This document shows positions 1 through 11,640 of a stretch of DNA of 64,000 nt, piece after piece; position 1 is the first letter of the stretch, and every line of letters starts with the position of its first letter. The stretch lies in contig OX388341.1 in NCBI GenBank assembly GCA_947579665.1, forward strand, positions 5,501,752-5,565,751, given 5' to 3'. Both the position numbers and the translations under genes were made by a program. Source of the stretch: Sympetrum striolatum. Its lineage: Eukaryota; Arthropoda; Insecta; Odonata; Libellulidae. Under the pieces are notes generated by a model. It had not been told where the DNA came from and ran no database searches. It was given only the letters and a program-made list of their open reading frames with translations.

Positions 1-594
1 GCCATTTACATTCCTAAATGCATTTCTTATGGAGATAACAGAATTAGGTTTTAGGTTCTTCCCGGCATGATATCGACTTCAAACTTTGTATGAAATAAGA
101 TTAAGTCCTAATAAATCATAATAAGCATTCACAATTACCAATATTTCCTGGGTTCGACTCCAGGCGTCTCTACAATCAGTAAATTATCCGATTTTTAAGA
201 ATTAATTTGAACCCCTTCCCAATAATATTAAAACATGAAATTAGTCATATAGATAGAGAACATAGCTACATTTCAAAATCATGTTTTAGATTCCCTAAAT
301 AGTCCTTGGTTCGATTCCATATAGCCATCTACCTTCGTGAAAAGTAGGACGTTGTTTCATGCAGTTGCAGTCAATAATTCTGCTTTAATTTTCACACATA
401 GTTAGAGATGGTAATCTTCTGTTGTGCTGCATTGTAGGTTCACCAGTAAGATCCGGGTTCGATGCCAGACGATGAAATTTCAGCGAATTTTAAGAAAAAT
501 TTCAATCCTATTTTTTTAGGACAGTCCCGATTTGATGCCGATATGAAATAAGTATTGCCGATCTGCTTGCAGTATGCAAGCTACATTTTACTCG
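1..594 (+). repeat. B-box Helitron-like element, copy 1 (3' part, type B)
   Basis: This is the 3' half of the ~1.1 kb element that dominates the first 10 kb. It has three monomers with tRNA B-box-like motifs starting at 151, 308 and 456, spaced 157 and 148 bp, which matches monomers 4-6 of the type B layout. It ends in the family's 3' signature: the hairpin GCTTGCAGTATGCAAGC at 565-581, a short AT-rich stretch, then CTCG at 591-594 before TATATA. No reading frame is conserved. The 5' part lies outside the window. Confidence 0.8.
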
Positions 595-1758
595 TATATA
601 TATATGGATACATGAATGAATCCGGAGAAGCATCTATATATAATAGATATAGTTAGGATACTAATTCACAGGCTAAACTACAAGCGTCATTGCCTTGAAA
701 TTTTTATGACGTATTGGCCATAACGTGAAACTCCCAGGAAAAAAGCGACTTTGATCCTCAGTGTCATAGGTTCGATTCCAGAGGGGCCCAAAGTCCCGAT
801 TTTTCCCGTTTAAATGCATTACCGTGATTTTCGGGAATAAAAAAAAAATACTTTCCGGATAGGTAGAGAAATAAAACTCAAGGAGCCTATATTTATGGTC
901 ATGATCTATCGAAAACAGTAATGACTTTTACGAAAAACTATCTGGGTTCGATGCTAGGACGATGCAAAAATCGGCCGTTTAAAATACATTGTGGTAGTTT
1001 TTCATTATTTTTCTTCATACACTTATCGAAATGATAGGAAGTTCTCGCTTATATGGAAGATGTATCATGAGCATTGGTTTTTGAAAAAAAATTACATAAG
1101 ACCGTACTGCTCCTGGGTTCGATGCCGGGGCACATTAAAATTTCTCTCATAAGGAATACATGGGAAAAGTAGGATACCGTTTGGAGCAGTTTCAGTTAAT
1201 ATTTCTACCTGAATTTTCATACATAGTTAGAGATGGTGATATTCTGTTGTACTGCATAGGAAATATTACCAGAAAGACCCGGGTTCGATGCCGGGCGGTA
1301 AATATATCTGCCATATAAAACACATTAGGGATGTATATCATAATTTTTTTATGCACTTATGGAAATAATAGGAACTTCTTCCTTTGCAAGAAGATGAATA
1401 TTAAAACATGGTTATAGAAAAAAAAATTATTTAAGACCATGGTTTTTCTGGGTTCGATGCCAGAGCACATAACAATTTCTCACATAAGGAATATAAGGGA
1501 AAAGTTGGACGTCGTTTGAGGCAGCTGCAGCTAATATTTCTACTTGAATTTTCACTCATATTTAGAGATGGTGATCTTCTCTTGTTGTACATAGAAGGTT
1601 CACCAGGAAGACACGGGTTCGATGCCTGACGATTAAATTGTAGCAAATTATAAGAATATTTTCAATCCTTTTTTTCATTTGGGAACCGTCCCAATATGAT
1701 GCCGATATGAAGTTAGTGTTCTCAATCTGCTTGCAGTATGCAAGCTACATTTTACTTG
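595..1758 (+). repeat. B-box Helitron-like element, copy 2 (six monomers, type A)
   Basis: Six monomers carry boxes (GGTTCGAT-type) starting at 769, 945, 1116, 1282, 1451 and 1616, spaced 176, 171, 166, 169 and 165 bp. Each box lies in a short T-arm-like hairpin such as CTGG-loop-CCAG. The 3' hairpin is at 1729-1745 and the end is CTTG at 1755-1758. The start is blurred by rearranged 5'-end sequence at 605-655. The monomers differ from one another but match the same-numbered monomer in other copies, so this is a higher-order repeat. Confidence 0.85.
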
Positions 1759-1805
1759 TATATATCTATTATATATAGATGCTTCTCCGGATTCATTCAT
1801 GTATA

Positions 1806-2893
1806 CGAGTAAAATGTAGCTTGCATACTGCAAGCAGATTGACAACACTAATTTCATGTCGGCATCATATCGGGACGGTCCCGGAAAGGAAAAAAAGGAT
1901 TGAAAATATTCTTAAAATTCGCTTCAATTTAATCGTCTGGCATCGAACCCGGGTCTTTTTGGTGAATTTTCTATGCAGCACATCAGAAGATCATCTTCTC
2001 TAAATACGTCTGAAAATTCAAGCAGAAATATTGGCTGCAACTGCCTCAAACGAAGACCTACTTTTCACGAATGTTAATAGCTCTCTGGAATCGAACCCAG
2101 GGCGATCTAGGAAATATAAAATAAGTTTTCAAATGTATCTATAAGTTCTATATATATGCCGAATTTCAAGTTTTAATATTATTGGGAAGGGGTTCAAAAT
2201 AATTCTTAAAAATCGGATCAGTGACTGATTGTAGAGACGCCTGGTGTCGAACCCTGGAAGTATTGTTAGCTGTAAATGCTCAGGTAGATTTGTAAAGACT
2301 TGTTCTTGTATCTTACAAAGTTTGAAGTCGATAGCTTGCCGGGAAGTACCTAAATTTTGTTTCCGTTATCTCCGTAAGAAATGCATTGAGAAATGTAAAT
2401 GGCTCCCTGGGATCGAACCAAGGACCATCAGCGAATACGTAAAATTTGATTATGAAGTATATTTATAATCTCCAACTCCATGCCGAATTTCAAGTTTCCA
2501 TGCCATCGGGAATAGGTCCAAAAAAAATCTTAAAAATCGCCACAATACATTTTAAACGGCCGATTTTTGCCCCGACCTAGCGTCGAACCCAGGATATTTT
2601 CCGAAAAACTCATTTATGTTTTCGATAGATCATGATCATATATAAAGGCTCCTAGATTTTCGATTCTCTACCTATCCCGGAAGTATTTTTTTTTAATTCC
2701 CGAAAATCAAAGCAATGCATTTAAACGGGAAAAATCGGGACTTTGGGGCCCTCTGGAATCGAACCCATGACACTGAGGTGCAAAATCGCAATTTTCTGGC
2801 GGTTACACTCTATGGCCAATATGTCGTAAAAATTTCAAGTCAATGACGCTTGTGGTTTGGCCTGTGAGTTTGTATCCTCTCTATATATATATA
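1806..2893 (-). repeat. B-box Helitron-like element, copy 3 (inverted, type B)
   Basis: This copy is inverted relative to its neighbours. Reverse-strand boxes (TCGAACC) start at 1943, 2091, 2247, 2413, 2583 and 2759. Read 5' to 3' the spacing is 176, 170, 166, 156 and 148, the type B layout. The 3' end, CGAG on the plus strand, is at 1806-1809 and the hairpin is at 1819-1835. Together with the end of copy 2 it forms a head-to-head inverted pair around a 5'-end fragment at 1765-1800. Its own 5' end is cut at 2893 by another Helitron-like terminus. Confidence 0.85.
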
Positions 2894-3296
2894 CTAGTAA
2901 ATGGGTGCTTGCATAATGCAAGCAAAGAAAATTATCAATTGATACTACCCTGAATTATGGGTCTATATGTTACATTTATGTTTCTCTTTATGTATACCAC
3001 TGTCTATCGTATACATAATTTTCAAATGTGAGATCGAGATTCATCAAATAATATAATAATTCTTTCGAAAGCTTTTCAAGTTTAATTGATAAGGGAGTTT
3101 GGAGTTGAGACCTTAAGGCTGGGTGGCCACCAAATGCCAAGCGAAGGTAAGTTGAGCGAAGTTATGCCAAGCGGACTACGCTTTCACAATAGAATCTATA
3201 CTTTTCAATTCAGCTGTGCCCACGGGATACGAAGCGGAGTTGAGCTTAGAATTGTGACGTCACTCTGCTTCGCAAGGCATTTTGAAGATTTTATTC
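2894..3296 (-). mobile_element. Helitron-type 3' terminus and AT-rich body (non-coding)
   Basis: Read on the minus strand, this ends with an 8-bp-stem hairpin (TGCTTGCA/TGCAAGCA, loop TTA; plus-strand 2906-2924), a nine-base gap, then CTAG (2894-2897) against TATATA. That is a standard Helitron 3' end. The hairpin and spacer resemble those of the B-box elements, whose ends read CTCG or CTTG instead. The body is AT-rich up to about 3,105. From 3,110 to 3,290 a GC-richer stretch of unknown origin follows, which may be a separate insertion. I see no coding sequence. Confidence 0.5.
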
Positions 3297-4007
3297 TTTC
3301 CCGATAACGTGGATGCGTGAAACTCGGCACGTAGATAGATATCATAAATATATTTCATAATCGAATTTTAAATGTTCGCTGATGGTCCTTGGTTCGATCC
3401 CAGGGGGCTATTTGCACTTCTCAATGAATTTCTTACGGAGATAACGGAAACAAAATTAAGGTACTTCCCGGCATGCTATCGACTTCAAACTTTGCGTGAT
3501 AGAAGAACAGGTCTTTACAAATCAAACTGTGCATTTACAGCTTACAATATGTCCTAGGTTCGACACCAGGTGTCTCTGCAATTAGAAGTTGATCCGATTT
3601 TTAGGAATTATTTTGAAACCTTTCCCAATAAAATAGAAACTTGAAATTCGGCAAGTAGATAGAATTCATAAATAACTTTCAGAAACATGTTTTAGATTTC
3701 CACGATCGTCCTTGGTTCGAGTCCCGAAAGGCATTAACATTCATGAAAATTAGAACGTTTTTTGAGGCAGTTATAGCCAATATTTCTGCTTGAATTTTCA
3801 CACATAAGTAGAGATGGTGATCTGCTATTGTGTTTCATAATAGGTTTACCAGTAAGACCCGGGTTCGATGCCAGACGATGAAATTTCAGCGAATTTTAAT
3901 AAAAAATTAAATCCTTTTTTTTTTCTTTTGAGTACCGTCCCGATATGATGCCGATATGAAATTAGTATTGCCGATCTGCTTGCAGTATGCAAGCTGCATA
4001 TTACTCG
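3297..4007 (+). repeat. B-box Helitron-like element, copy 4 (monomers 3-6, type B)
   Basis: Boxes start at 3391, 3557, 3714 and 3862, spaced 166, 157 and 148 bp, identical to the last four monomers of type B. The 3' hairpin is at 3978-3994 and CTCG is at 4004-4007. The first two monomers are missing, apparently lost at the junction with the preceding insertion. Confidence 0.85.
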
Positions 4008-5198
4008 TATATATATATGAATATATATATGGATACATGAATGAATCCGGAGAAGCATCTATCTATTATATATAGATGCTTCTCCAGATTCATTCATATA
4101 TATAGCTATATAGGTATATAGATAGGATACAAATTCGCAGGCTAAACCACAAGCGTGATTGACTTGAAAATTTTATGACATATTGGCCATAACGTGAAAC
4201 CCCCAGAAAAATTGGGATTTTGAACCTCAGTGTCATGGGTTCGATTCCAGAGGGCCTCAAAGTCCCGATTTTTCCCGTTTAAATGCATTGCTTTGATTTT
4301 CGGGAATTAAAAAAAATTACTTCCCGGATAGGTAGAGAATCAAAACTCAAGGAGCCTATATATATGAACATGATCTATCGAAAACATAAATGAGTTTTAC
4401 GGAAAATATCCTGGGTTCGAAGCTAGGTCGAGGCAAAAATCGGCCGTTTAAAATGCATTGTGTCGATTTTTAAGATTTTTTTTGGACCCTTTCCCGATGG
4501 CATGGAAACTTGAAATTCGGCATGGGTTTAGATATCATAAATATATTTAGTAAACAAATTTTATGAATTCGCTGATGGTCCTTGGTTCGATCCCAGAGAG
4601 CCATTTACATTCCTCAATGCATTTCTTATGGAGATAAAAGAAACATGTTTTAGGTACTTCCCGGCAGGATATCGACTTCAAACTTTGTATGAAATAAGAT
4701 GAAGTCCTAATAAATCATACTGTGCATTTACAGCTAAAAATATGTCCTAGGTTCGACACCAGGCGTCTCTGAAATCAGAAGTTAATCCGATTTTTAGGAA
4801 TTATTTTGAAACCTTTGCCAATAATAAAGAAACTTCAAATTCGGCATATAGATAGAAATCATAAATAACTTTCAAGAACCTTTTTTTTATTTCCAAAATC
4901 GTCCTTGGTTCGAATCCAGAGAGCCATTTAAATTCGTGAAAATTAGAACGACTTTTGAGGCAGTTGTAGCCCATATTACTGCTTGAATTTTCACACATAG
5001 TTGGAGATGGTGATGTTCTACTGTGCTGCATAGTAAGTTCACAGTAACGACCCGGGTTCGATGCCAGGCGATGGAATTTCAGCGAATTTAAAAAAAAATT
5101 TCAATCCATTTTTTTCTTTTGATGGCCGTCCCGATATGATGCCGACATGAAAATAGTGTTGTCGATCTGCTTGCAGTATGCAAGCAACATTTTACTCG
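4008..5198 (+). repeat. B-box Helitron-like element, copy 5 (six monomers, type B)
   Basis: Boxes start at 4238, 4414, 4584, 4750, 4907 and 5055, spaced 176, 170, 166, 157 and 148 bp. The first ~200 bp contain the 5'-end motif (GAATCCGGAGAAGCATC and its inverse) and the leader shared by all copies. The hairpin is at 5169-5185 and CTCG at 5195-5198. It follows copy 4 head-to-tail, as in tandem Helitron arrays. Confidence 0.85.
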
Positions 5199-6292
5199 TA
5201 TATAATAGATACCCAGATACCCAGATATGATACTAATTCACAGGCTAAACTACTGGCGTCATTGACTCGAAATTTTTACTACGTATTGGCCATAACGTAC
5301 AACCGCCAGAAAAATTGCGATTTTGAACCTCAGTGTCATGGGTTCGATTCCAGAGGGCCCCAAAGTCGCCATAAGGATACATGGCGGGGATTTTCAAAAT
5401 TTTTTTGGTGCATTTCCCGGCAAACTAGAGCGTTGAAATTATAGGGATAGCTAGAAACCGTGCATATCCAACAAAATCAAAAAGACATCGCCTTATATGG
5501 TCCATGGTTCGATGCTAGGTCGGGGCAAATATCGGCCGTTTTAAATGCATTGCGGCGATTTTGAAGATTTTTTTAGGATCCTTTCCCGATAACATGGATA
5601 CTTGAAACTCGGCACGTGGATAGATATCATGAATATAATTCATAATCAAATTTTAAGTGTTCGCTGATGGTCCTTGGTTCGATCCCAGAGGGCCATTTGC
5701 AATTCTAAATGCATTTCTTACGGAGATAACGGAAACAAAATTTAGGTACTTCCAGGCATGCTATCGACTTCAAACTTTGCATGATACAAGAACAGGTTCT
5801 TACAAATCAAACTGTGCATTCACAGCTTACAATATTCCCTTGGTTCGACACCAGGTGTCTCTGAAATCAGAAGTTGATCCGATTTTTAGGAATTATTTTG
5901 AAACCTTTCCCAGCAATATAGAAACTTGAAATTCGGCATGTAGTTAGATATCATAGATACATTTCAAAATCATGTTTTTGTTTTCCAAGATCGTCCTTGG
6001 TTCGAATCCAGAGAGGCATTTACTTTCGTGAAAATTAGAACGTCTTTTGAGGCAGTTGTATCCAATATTTCTGCTTGAATTTTCACACATAGTTAGAGAT
6101 GTTGATCTTCTATTGTGCTGCATAGTAGGTTCACCAGGAAGGCCTAGGTTCGATGCCAGACGATGAAATTTCAGCGAATTTTAAGAAAAAATTAAATCCT
6201 TTTTTTTTTCTTTTGAGGACCATCCCAATATGATGCCAATATGAAATTAGTATTGCCGATCTGCTTGCAGTATGCAAGCTACATTTTACTCG
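5199..6292 (+). repeat. B-box Helitron-like element, copy 6 (six monomers, type B)
   Basis: Boxes start at 5341, 5506, 5676, 5842, 5999 and 6147, spaced 165, 170, 166, 157 and 148 bp. The first interval is about 11 bp shorter than in other type B copies. The hairpin is at 6263-6279 and CTCG at 6289-6292. Confidence 0.85.
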
Positions 6293-7454
6293 TATCTATT
6301 ATATATAGATGCTTCTCCGGATTCATTCATATATATACCTATATAGATAGATAGGATACAAATTCACAGCCTAAACTACAAGCGTCATTGATCTGAAATT
6401 TTTATGACATATTGGCCATAACGTGAAACCCCCAGGAAAAAAGAGACTTTGATCCTCAGTGTCATAGGTTCGATTCCAGAGGGCCCCAAAGTCCCGATTT
6501 TTCCCGTTTGAATGCATTGCCGTGATTTTCGGGAATTAAAAAAAAATACTTTCCGGATAGGTAGAGAAGTAAAACTCAAGGTGCCTATATTTATGGTCTT
6601 GGACTTTCGAAAACATCATTGAACTTTATCAAAAATATCCTGGGTTCGATGCTAGGACGATGCAAAGATCTGCCCTCTAAAATACATGGGAGCCGTTTTT
6701 CATTATTTTTTTAGATGCACTTATCGAAATGATAGGATGTTCGTGCTTGGCTGGAAGATGTATGGTACGAATAAGTTTAAGAAAAAAATTTTCATAAGAC
6801 CGTACTGTTCCTGGGTTCGAAGCCAGAGCATAATAACGTTTCTCTCATAAGGAATATAAAGGAAAAGTAGGACGTCATTTGAGGCAGTTGTAACCAATAT
6901 TTCTGCTTGAATTTGCATACGCGGTTAGAGATGGTGTTTTTCTGTTGTGCTGCATAGAAAGTATTGCCTTAAAGACCCGGGTTCGATGCCGGGCGGTATA
7001 AATATCCCCCATATATAATACTATGGGGTATCTTTTCATAATTTTTTTATGCATTTATCGATATGTAAGGGAGCTCTTGCTTAGATGGAAGATGTATATT
7101 AACACTTTGTTTAAGAAAAAAAATAGATAAGACCATGCTGTTCCTGGGTTCGATGCCAGAGCACATTATAATTTCTCAAATAAGGAGTGTATGTGAATAG
7201 TAGGACGTCGTTTGAGGTAGTTGCACCTAATAGTTTTGCTTGAATTTTCACACATAGTTTGATATGGTAATCTTCAATTTTGCTGCATAGTAAGTACACC
7301 AGGAAGACCGGGGCTCGCTGCCAGGCGATTAAATTGCAGCGAATTCTACGAATATTTTGAATTTTTTTTTTCTTTTGATGTCCGTCCCGATATGATGCCG
7401 ATATGAAATTAGTGTTGTCGATCTGCTTGCAGTATGCAAGCTACATTTTACTCG
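6293..7454 (+). repeat. B-box Helitron-like element, copy 7 (six monomers, type A)
   Basis: Boxes start at 6467, 6643, 6814, 6980, 7147 and 7312, spaced 176, 171, 166, 167 and 165 bp. The last box is degenerate (GGCTCGC). The hairpin is at 7425-7441 and CTCG at 7451-7454. Confidence 0.85.
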
Positions 7455-9821
7455 TATATATATATATATATCCAGATAAATAGGATACTAATTCGCAGGC
7501 TAAACCACAAGCGTCATCGACTTGAAATTTTTACAACGTATTGGCCATAACGTGTAACCGCCAGAAAAAATGTGATTTTGAACCTCGGTATCATGAGTTC
7601 GATTCTTGAAGGCCCCAAAGTCCCAATTTTTCCCATTAAAAAGCAATGATAGAATTTCGGCTATTTTTTTAATATTTCCCGGAAAGGTGGGTAATCAAAA
7701 CTCAATGAGCATATATATATGGTCATGATCTATCGATAACATGAATTACTTTCACGGATAATATCCTGGGTTTGATGCTAGGACGTTGCAAAAATGAGTC
7801 ATTTAAAATACATTATACGTAGTTTTTCATTATATTTTTTGATGCACTTACCGAAATGATAGGAAGATCTCTCTTTGCTAGAATATGTATATTAAGACTT
7901 GGTTTCAGAAAAAAATTAATCTACCACCATACTTTTCCTGTGTTCGATGCCAGAGCACATTAAAATTTCTCTCTATACATATAAAGCAGAAATTCTGTGG
8001 GTTTGTTTGTGTGTTTGTTTGTGGGTTTGTTTGTCTAGGATTGGAGTCCACACTGTTTGCCTGATTTGTCTTAAACTTTGCATACGTGTCCTCTGACATC
8101 AGGAAGAAAGTACTGTCGCATTTTTATTCAAGAATTTTGCTGGGTTCGAACCAAGATCGCTCAGATAGATTTTCATAAGGAATACACGTAAGCTTCACTT
8201 TTATCGGTTGTAGGCTTTATTTCTTTTGAAGAATTAAATTAGAAGGAATAGTCGTACAGAGTCGAGACAAACACCGAAAGAAAGAAAATCAAATAAAGAT
8301 TCTTATTTTGGTCATGGAATCTTACTTTCGATTAGATTTTCCGAGAATATTGGTAAAATATACAAAACTTTTGTGAAAATTCGAGGCTATAAACAACTCA
8401 TCCCCCTGACGACTGATCCCATTGTTGAATCCGAGCTCATGTTTTATCCCGTAAAAATACTCGTGGACTCTAGGCCCATAAAGATGATGATTGAGGAGGA
8501 CGATATATTACATGGATAACGAGAAATTCTCTGTAAGAAGGTAACCAGCAATTGCAGGTACGTGATTGCAGTCAGGAGATTACCAGTTCATGGATGAGGG
8601 AAGTTAGATGTCTTGTATGATATAAAGCAAACATTCTGTGGGTTTGTACGTTTGTTTGTATGTTGTGTCTCTTCGATTTTAGTACAAACCTTTTGCCAGA
8701 TTCGCGTCAAACTTTGCGTACGTGTTTTCTTGGACCAGGAAGGACGTACTGTCTCAATTTTATTTGATAATTTTGCTGGTTTCGAACCAAGATCGCTTAG
8801 ATGGGTTTCCATAAAGAATAAATCTAATCTTCACTTTTACCAGTAGCAGGCTATTTTTTTTGAAGAATTAAAATAGAAAAATAGTTGTGCAGGGTTGAGA
8901 CAAGAAGCAAAAGAACGGAAATAAAATGAATATTCTAATTTTGATCGTGGAATATTGTTTTTGAATCGAAATTTTGAGAATTTCGAAAAAATACGCGTGA
9001 ATTTTCCAAAATTGTTGAGGTTGTAAACAGCCAATCCTCCTGACGATCAATGAGATTTTTGAGCCGAGCTCATGAATTTTTTTTCCTGTGTAATAAAAAT
9101 AGCTTGGGATTTTAGACTGTATATTCTAAAGGGATATTACGCATTGCACGACCGGCAACTTGAATTTAATCTACTTCTATATTCCCCGTTGAGAATCAAC
9201 GGGCGCTTCAGCTAGTAAGGAATATATGTGAAAAGTAGGACGTCGTTTGAGGCAGTTACAGCAAATATTTCTGCTTGAATTTTCACACATAGAGATGGCG
9301 ATCTTCTGTTGTGCTGCATAGAAATAATTACCAAAAAGACCCGAGTTCGAAGCTATGCGGTAAATATATCCCCCATTTAAAATACATTGAGGTAGTTTAC
9401 ATTATATATTTTGATATACTTATCGAAATACTAGAAAGTTCTTGCTTTGCTCGATGATGTATATTTAGACTCAGCTTAAGAAAAAAATTTAGATAAGACA
9501 ATGCTGTTTCTGGGTTCGATGCCAGAGCACATTAAAATTTCTCACATAAAGAATATAAGAGAAAAGAAGGACGACGTTTGAGGCAGTTGCAGCACATATT
9601 TCTGCTTGAATTATCACACATAGTTAAAAATGGGGATCTTCTGTTGTGCTGCATAGTAAGTATTACCAGTACGACCTGGGTTCGATGCAAGATGATTCAA
9701 TTGCAGCGAATTTTAAGAATATTTTCAATCCTTTTTTTTCTTTTGAAGACCGTCCAATATGATGCTGACATGAAATTAGTGTTGTCGATCTGCTTGCAGT
9801 ATGCAAGCTACATTTTACTTG
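7455..9821 (+). repeat. B-box Helitron-like element, copy 8 (type A, split by a Helitron)
   Basis: Boxes 1-3 start at 7596, 7769 and 7941 (the first two weakly degenerate). Boxes 4-6 start at 9344, 9513 and 9679. Removing the 1,244-bp insert at 7972-9215 restores intervals of 173, 172, 159, 169 and 166 bp. The hairpin is at 9792-9808 and the copy ends in CTTG at 9821. The next base begins TAAGGAATATATG, the middle of another copy's monomer, so this 3' end marks a clean insertion boundary. Confidence 0.85.
7972..9215 (+). mobile_element. Non-autonomous Helitron with internal ~645-bp tandem duplication
   Basis: The 3' end is canonical: hairpin CCCGTTGA-GAA-TCAACGGG (9185-9203), eight bases, then CTAG (9212-9215) followed by T. 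The 5' end reads TCTATACATATAAAGCAG. It lies inside a B-box monomer, whose sequence resumes at 9216 with TAAGGAATATATG. The body is two diverged copies (from about 7,983 and 8,628) of the same unit, each with a GTTTGT-rich start. The first also has the tRNA-like box GGTTCGAACC (8143); the second has a degenerate one (8778). There is no Rep/helicase frame, so it would depend on proteins from elsewhere. The base before the 5' TC is C rather than the expected A. Confidence 0.7.
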
Positions 9822-10081
9822 TAAGGAATATATGTGAAAAGTAGGACGTCGTTTGAGGCAGTTGCAGTCAATATTTCTGCTAGAGTTTTCACACATAGAG
9901 ACTGTTATCTTCTGTTGTGATGCATAGTAAATATCTCTAGGAAGACCCGGATATGATGCTGGGTGGATAATTTGCAGCAAATTTTAAGAATGTTTTCAAT
10001 ACTTTCGAGGACCCTCTCAATATGATGTTGATTTAAAATTTTTTTATCGACATGCTTGCAGTATGCAAAAAATTTTACTTG
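9822..10081 (+). repeat. B-box Helitron-like element, copy 9 (last monomer only)
   Basis: This is the continuation of the monomer in which copy 8 ends. It has one diverged monomer (box degenerate near 9,945) and a decayed hairpin (GCTTGCAGTATGCAA, about 10,053-10,067), ending in CTTG at 10,078-10,081 before TATATA and a 5'-end-like piece to 10,130. Confidence 0.65.
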
Positions 10082-10781
10082 TATATATGAATGAATCCGG
10101 AGAAGGAATTATATATAATAGATATCCAGAAAATGTCTTTACATAATGGATATCTGGCATATAATTCCACCCCTAAAATTTTGAGGTGAAGTAAGTGTTT
10201 TTTCCAATGCTCAGCGTATATTTCGACCCAAAAAATAAGGCAACACCAGTTAGAGCACCAAAACACCACAACACCAGCTCTAATTTATGGGAAGAAAAAC
10301 TACACAATCCATAAATGTACAATACATTAAGGAATATTTACAGCATCAATTTAAGATACTAGACTCGTTTCTTTCAGCTGCCATGTCAACTTCCTCTGCT
10401 TAACTATTTAACTTGTGATATTAAACTTACAAATTTCTTCTGCTGGTATCACTCAGGCTACTCTTATAAAAATGGAATATGAAACAAAAACACAATGGTA
10501 TTAAACATTTATTATAGAAATTATGGTAATATAGCATAGTAACATCAAATCACGACACTGCTAAAACAACTTCCATTTACTCTTCCTTTTTTCAGTCTGC
10601 ACATGTCTTCCAAAGCTGCAAAATCAGTCATATACTGCTGGTATAAGACCTAATTAAAAAAATAAACCATAGATGACCTTTGGCAAGGTTCGATGATTAA
10701 GTTGACTAAGGCATCTGCAATAAAAATCAGTGAGGCAGCAAATCTGATACTCCCTGGAGCTATGATTACGTTAAGAACAAT
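10082..10781. other. AT-rich stretch, nothing recognised
   Basis: After a fragment of the B-box element 5' end (to about 10,130) I find no convincing gene, repeat family or RNA here. A GGTTCGATGATTAAG at about 10,689 resembles the B-box but lacks the surrounding monomer. Confidence 0.4.
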
Positions 10782-11007
10782 TCATGGTACCTCGGGCCAA
10801 ATTAATTTATTAAAACAAAGCAAGTTGTAAGAGGATGTTGTTATTTTTGTTGTAAGATATTAATAGTTGCTGCCATGTGACAGATGCTTATTACTTATTT
10901 ATAGTTTCTTGTCAATTTATTGTTTAACAAAATATCTAAACTATGACTAAAGAAGAAAGTAACTGATAATCTTTTCAATTGAATCAGCAACACCAAACGT
11001 GGTTTAT
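10782..11007 (+). repeat. 226-bp direct repeat, left copy
   Basis: It starts TCATGGTACCTC and ends CGTGGTTTAT. A copy of the same length and orientation is at 14,374-14,599, with roughly 90% identity by eye. The two bracket a decayed LINE exactly. It contains no frame, and its ends lack the TG...CA typical of LTRs. Confidence 0.75.
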
Positions 11008-11640
11008 AATAATATAAGTTTTATTTAGCACCAAGCTATTCGTTAATATGAACATTGTAGTCATGAAAAAGAGTTTAGCAACGTAAAGGAAAAGTGCCTA
11101 CAGTAACAGCACATAAACAAAGAAAAGAAAAAAAAATAGAATATCACAAAAGAAACCACTAAAGATACCATAGAAACTCACAATAGGATAAAACCATAAA
11201 AAAAATTAAGAAATATATAAAAATACACAATATAGTACTAATGCAAACATAGGGAAATTTTGGTATACAGAGAGTAAAATAAATTTCATTTTCAAACAGA
11301 CAGTTTTTCAATTTTCTTTGAAATTTCATCAGAACTTGTGAATTTTTTACTTCTGTTAGGAGCGAATTATAGAGCATTATTCCTTGAAAAAATAAGGACT
11401 TGTGTGTTTCAGTCTTAGAAACAAAAGGAATATGGAAATCCCTTCCTCCTCTTGTGTACATGTACATCACTATTTGTCTTTAATATATTATTTAAGTATT
11501 CCGGCATTAACCCCATTTTTATTTTATGTATAAAAGAAAGCACTTGATATTTAAGACCTGGTTCCACATTTAACCATCTTAGATTTTGAAGCATATAAAT
11601 AATTCTTGTATATCTATCACATTTTAATATTAATTGCATT

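Noticed and set aside
1..10081. The GGTTCGAT boxes as a cluster of real tRNA genes
   Set aside because: No acceptor stems or anticodon arms pair around the boxes. The conserved unit is only the T-arm-like hairpin in a ~165-bp repeat.
1..10081. A CRISPR array (regular repeats with spacers)
   Set aside because: Units are ~150-176 bp with full-length homology between copies, interspersed with eukaryotic transposons. No short repeat-spacer pattern or cas genes.
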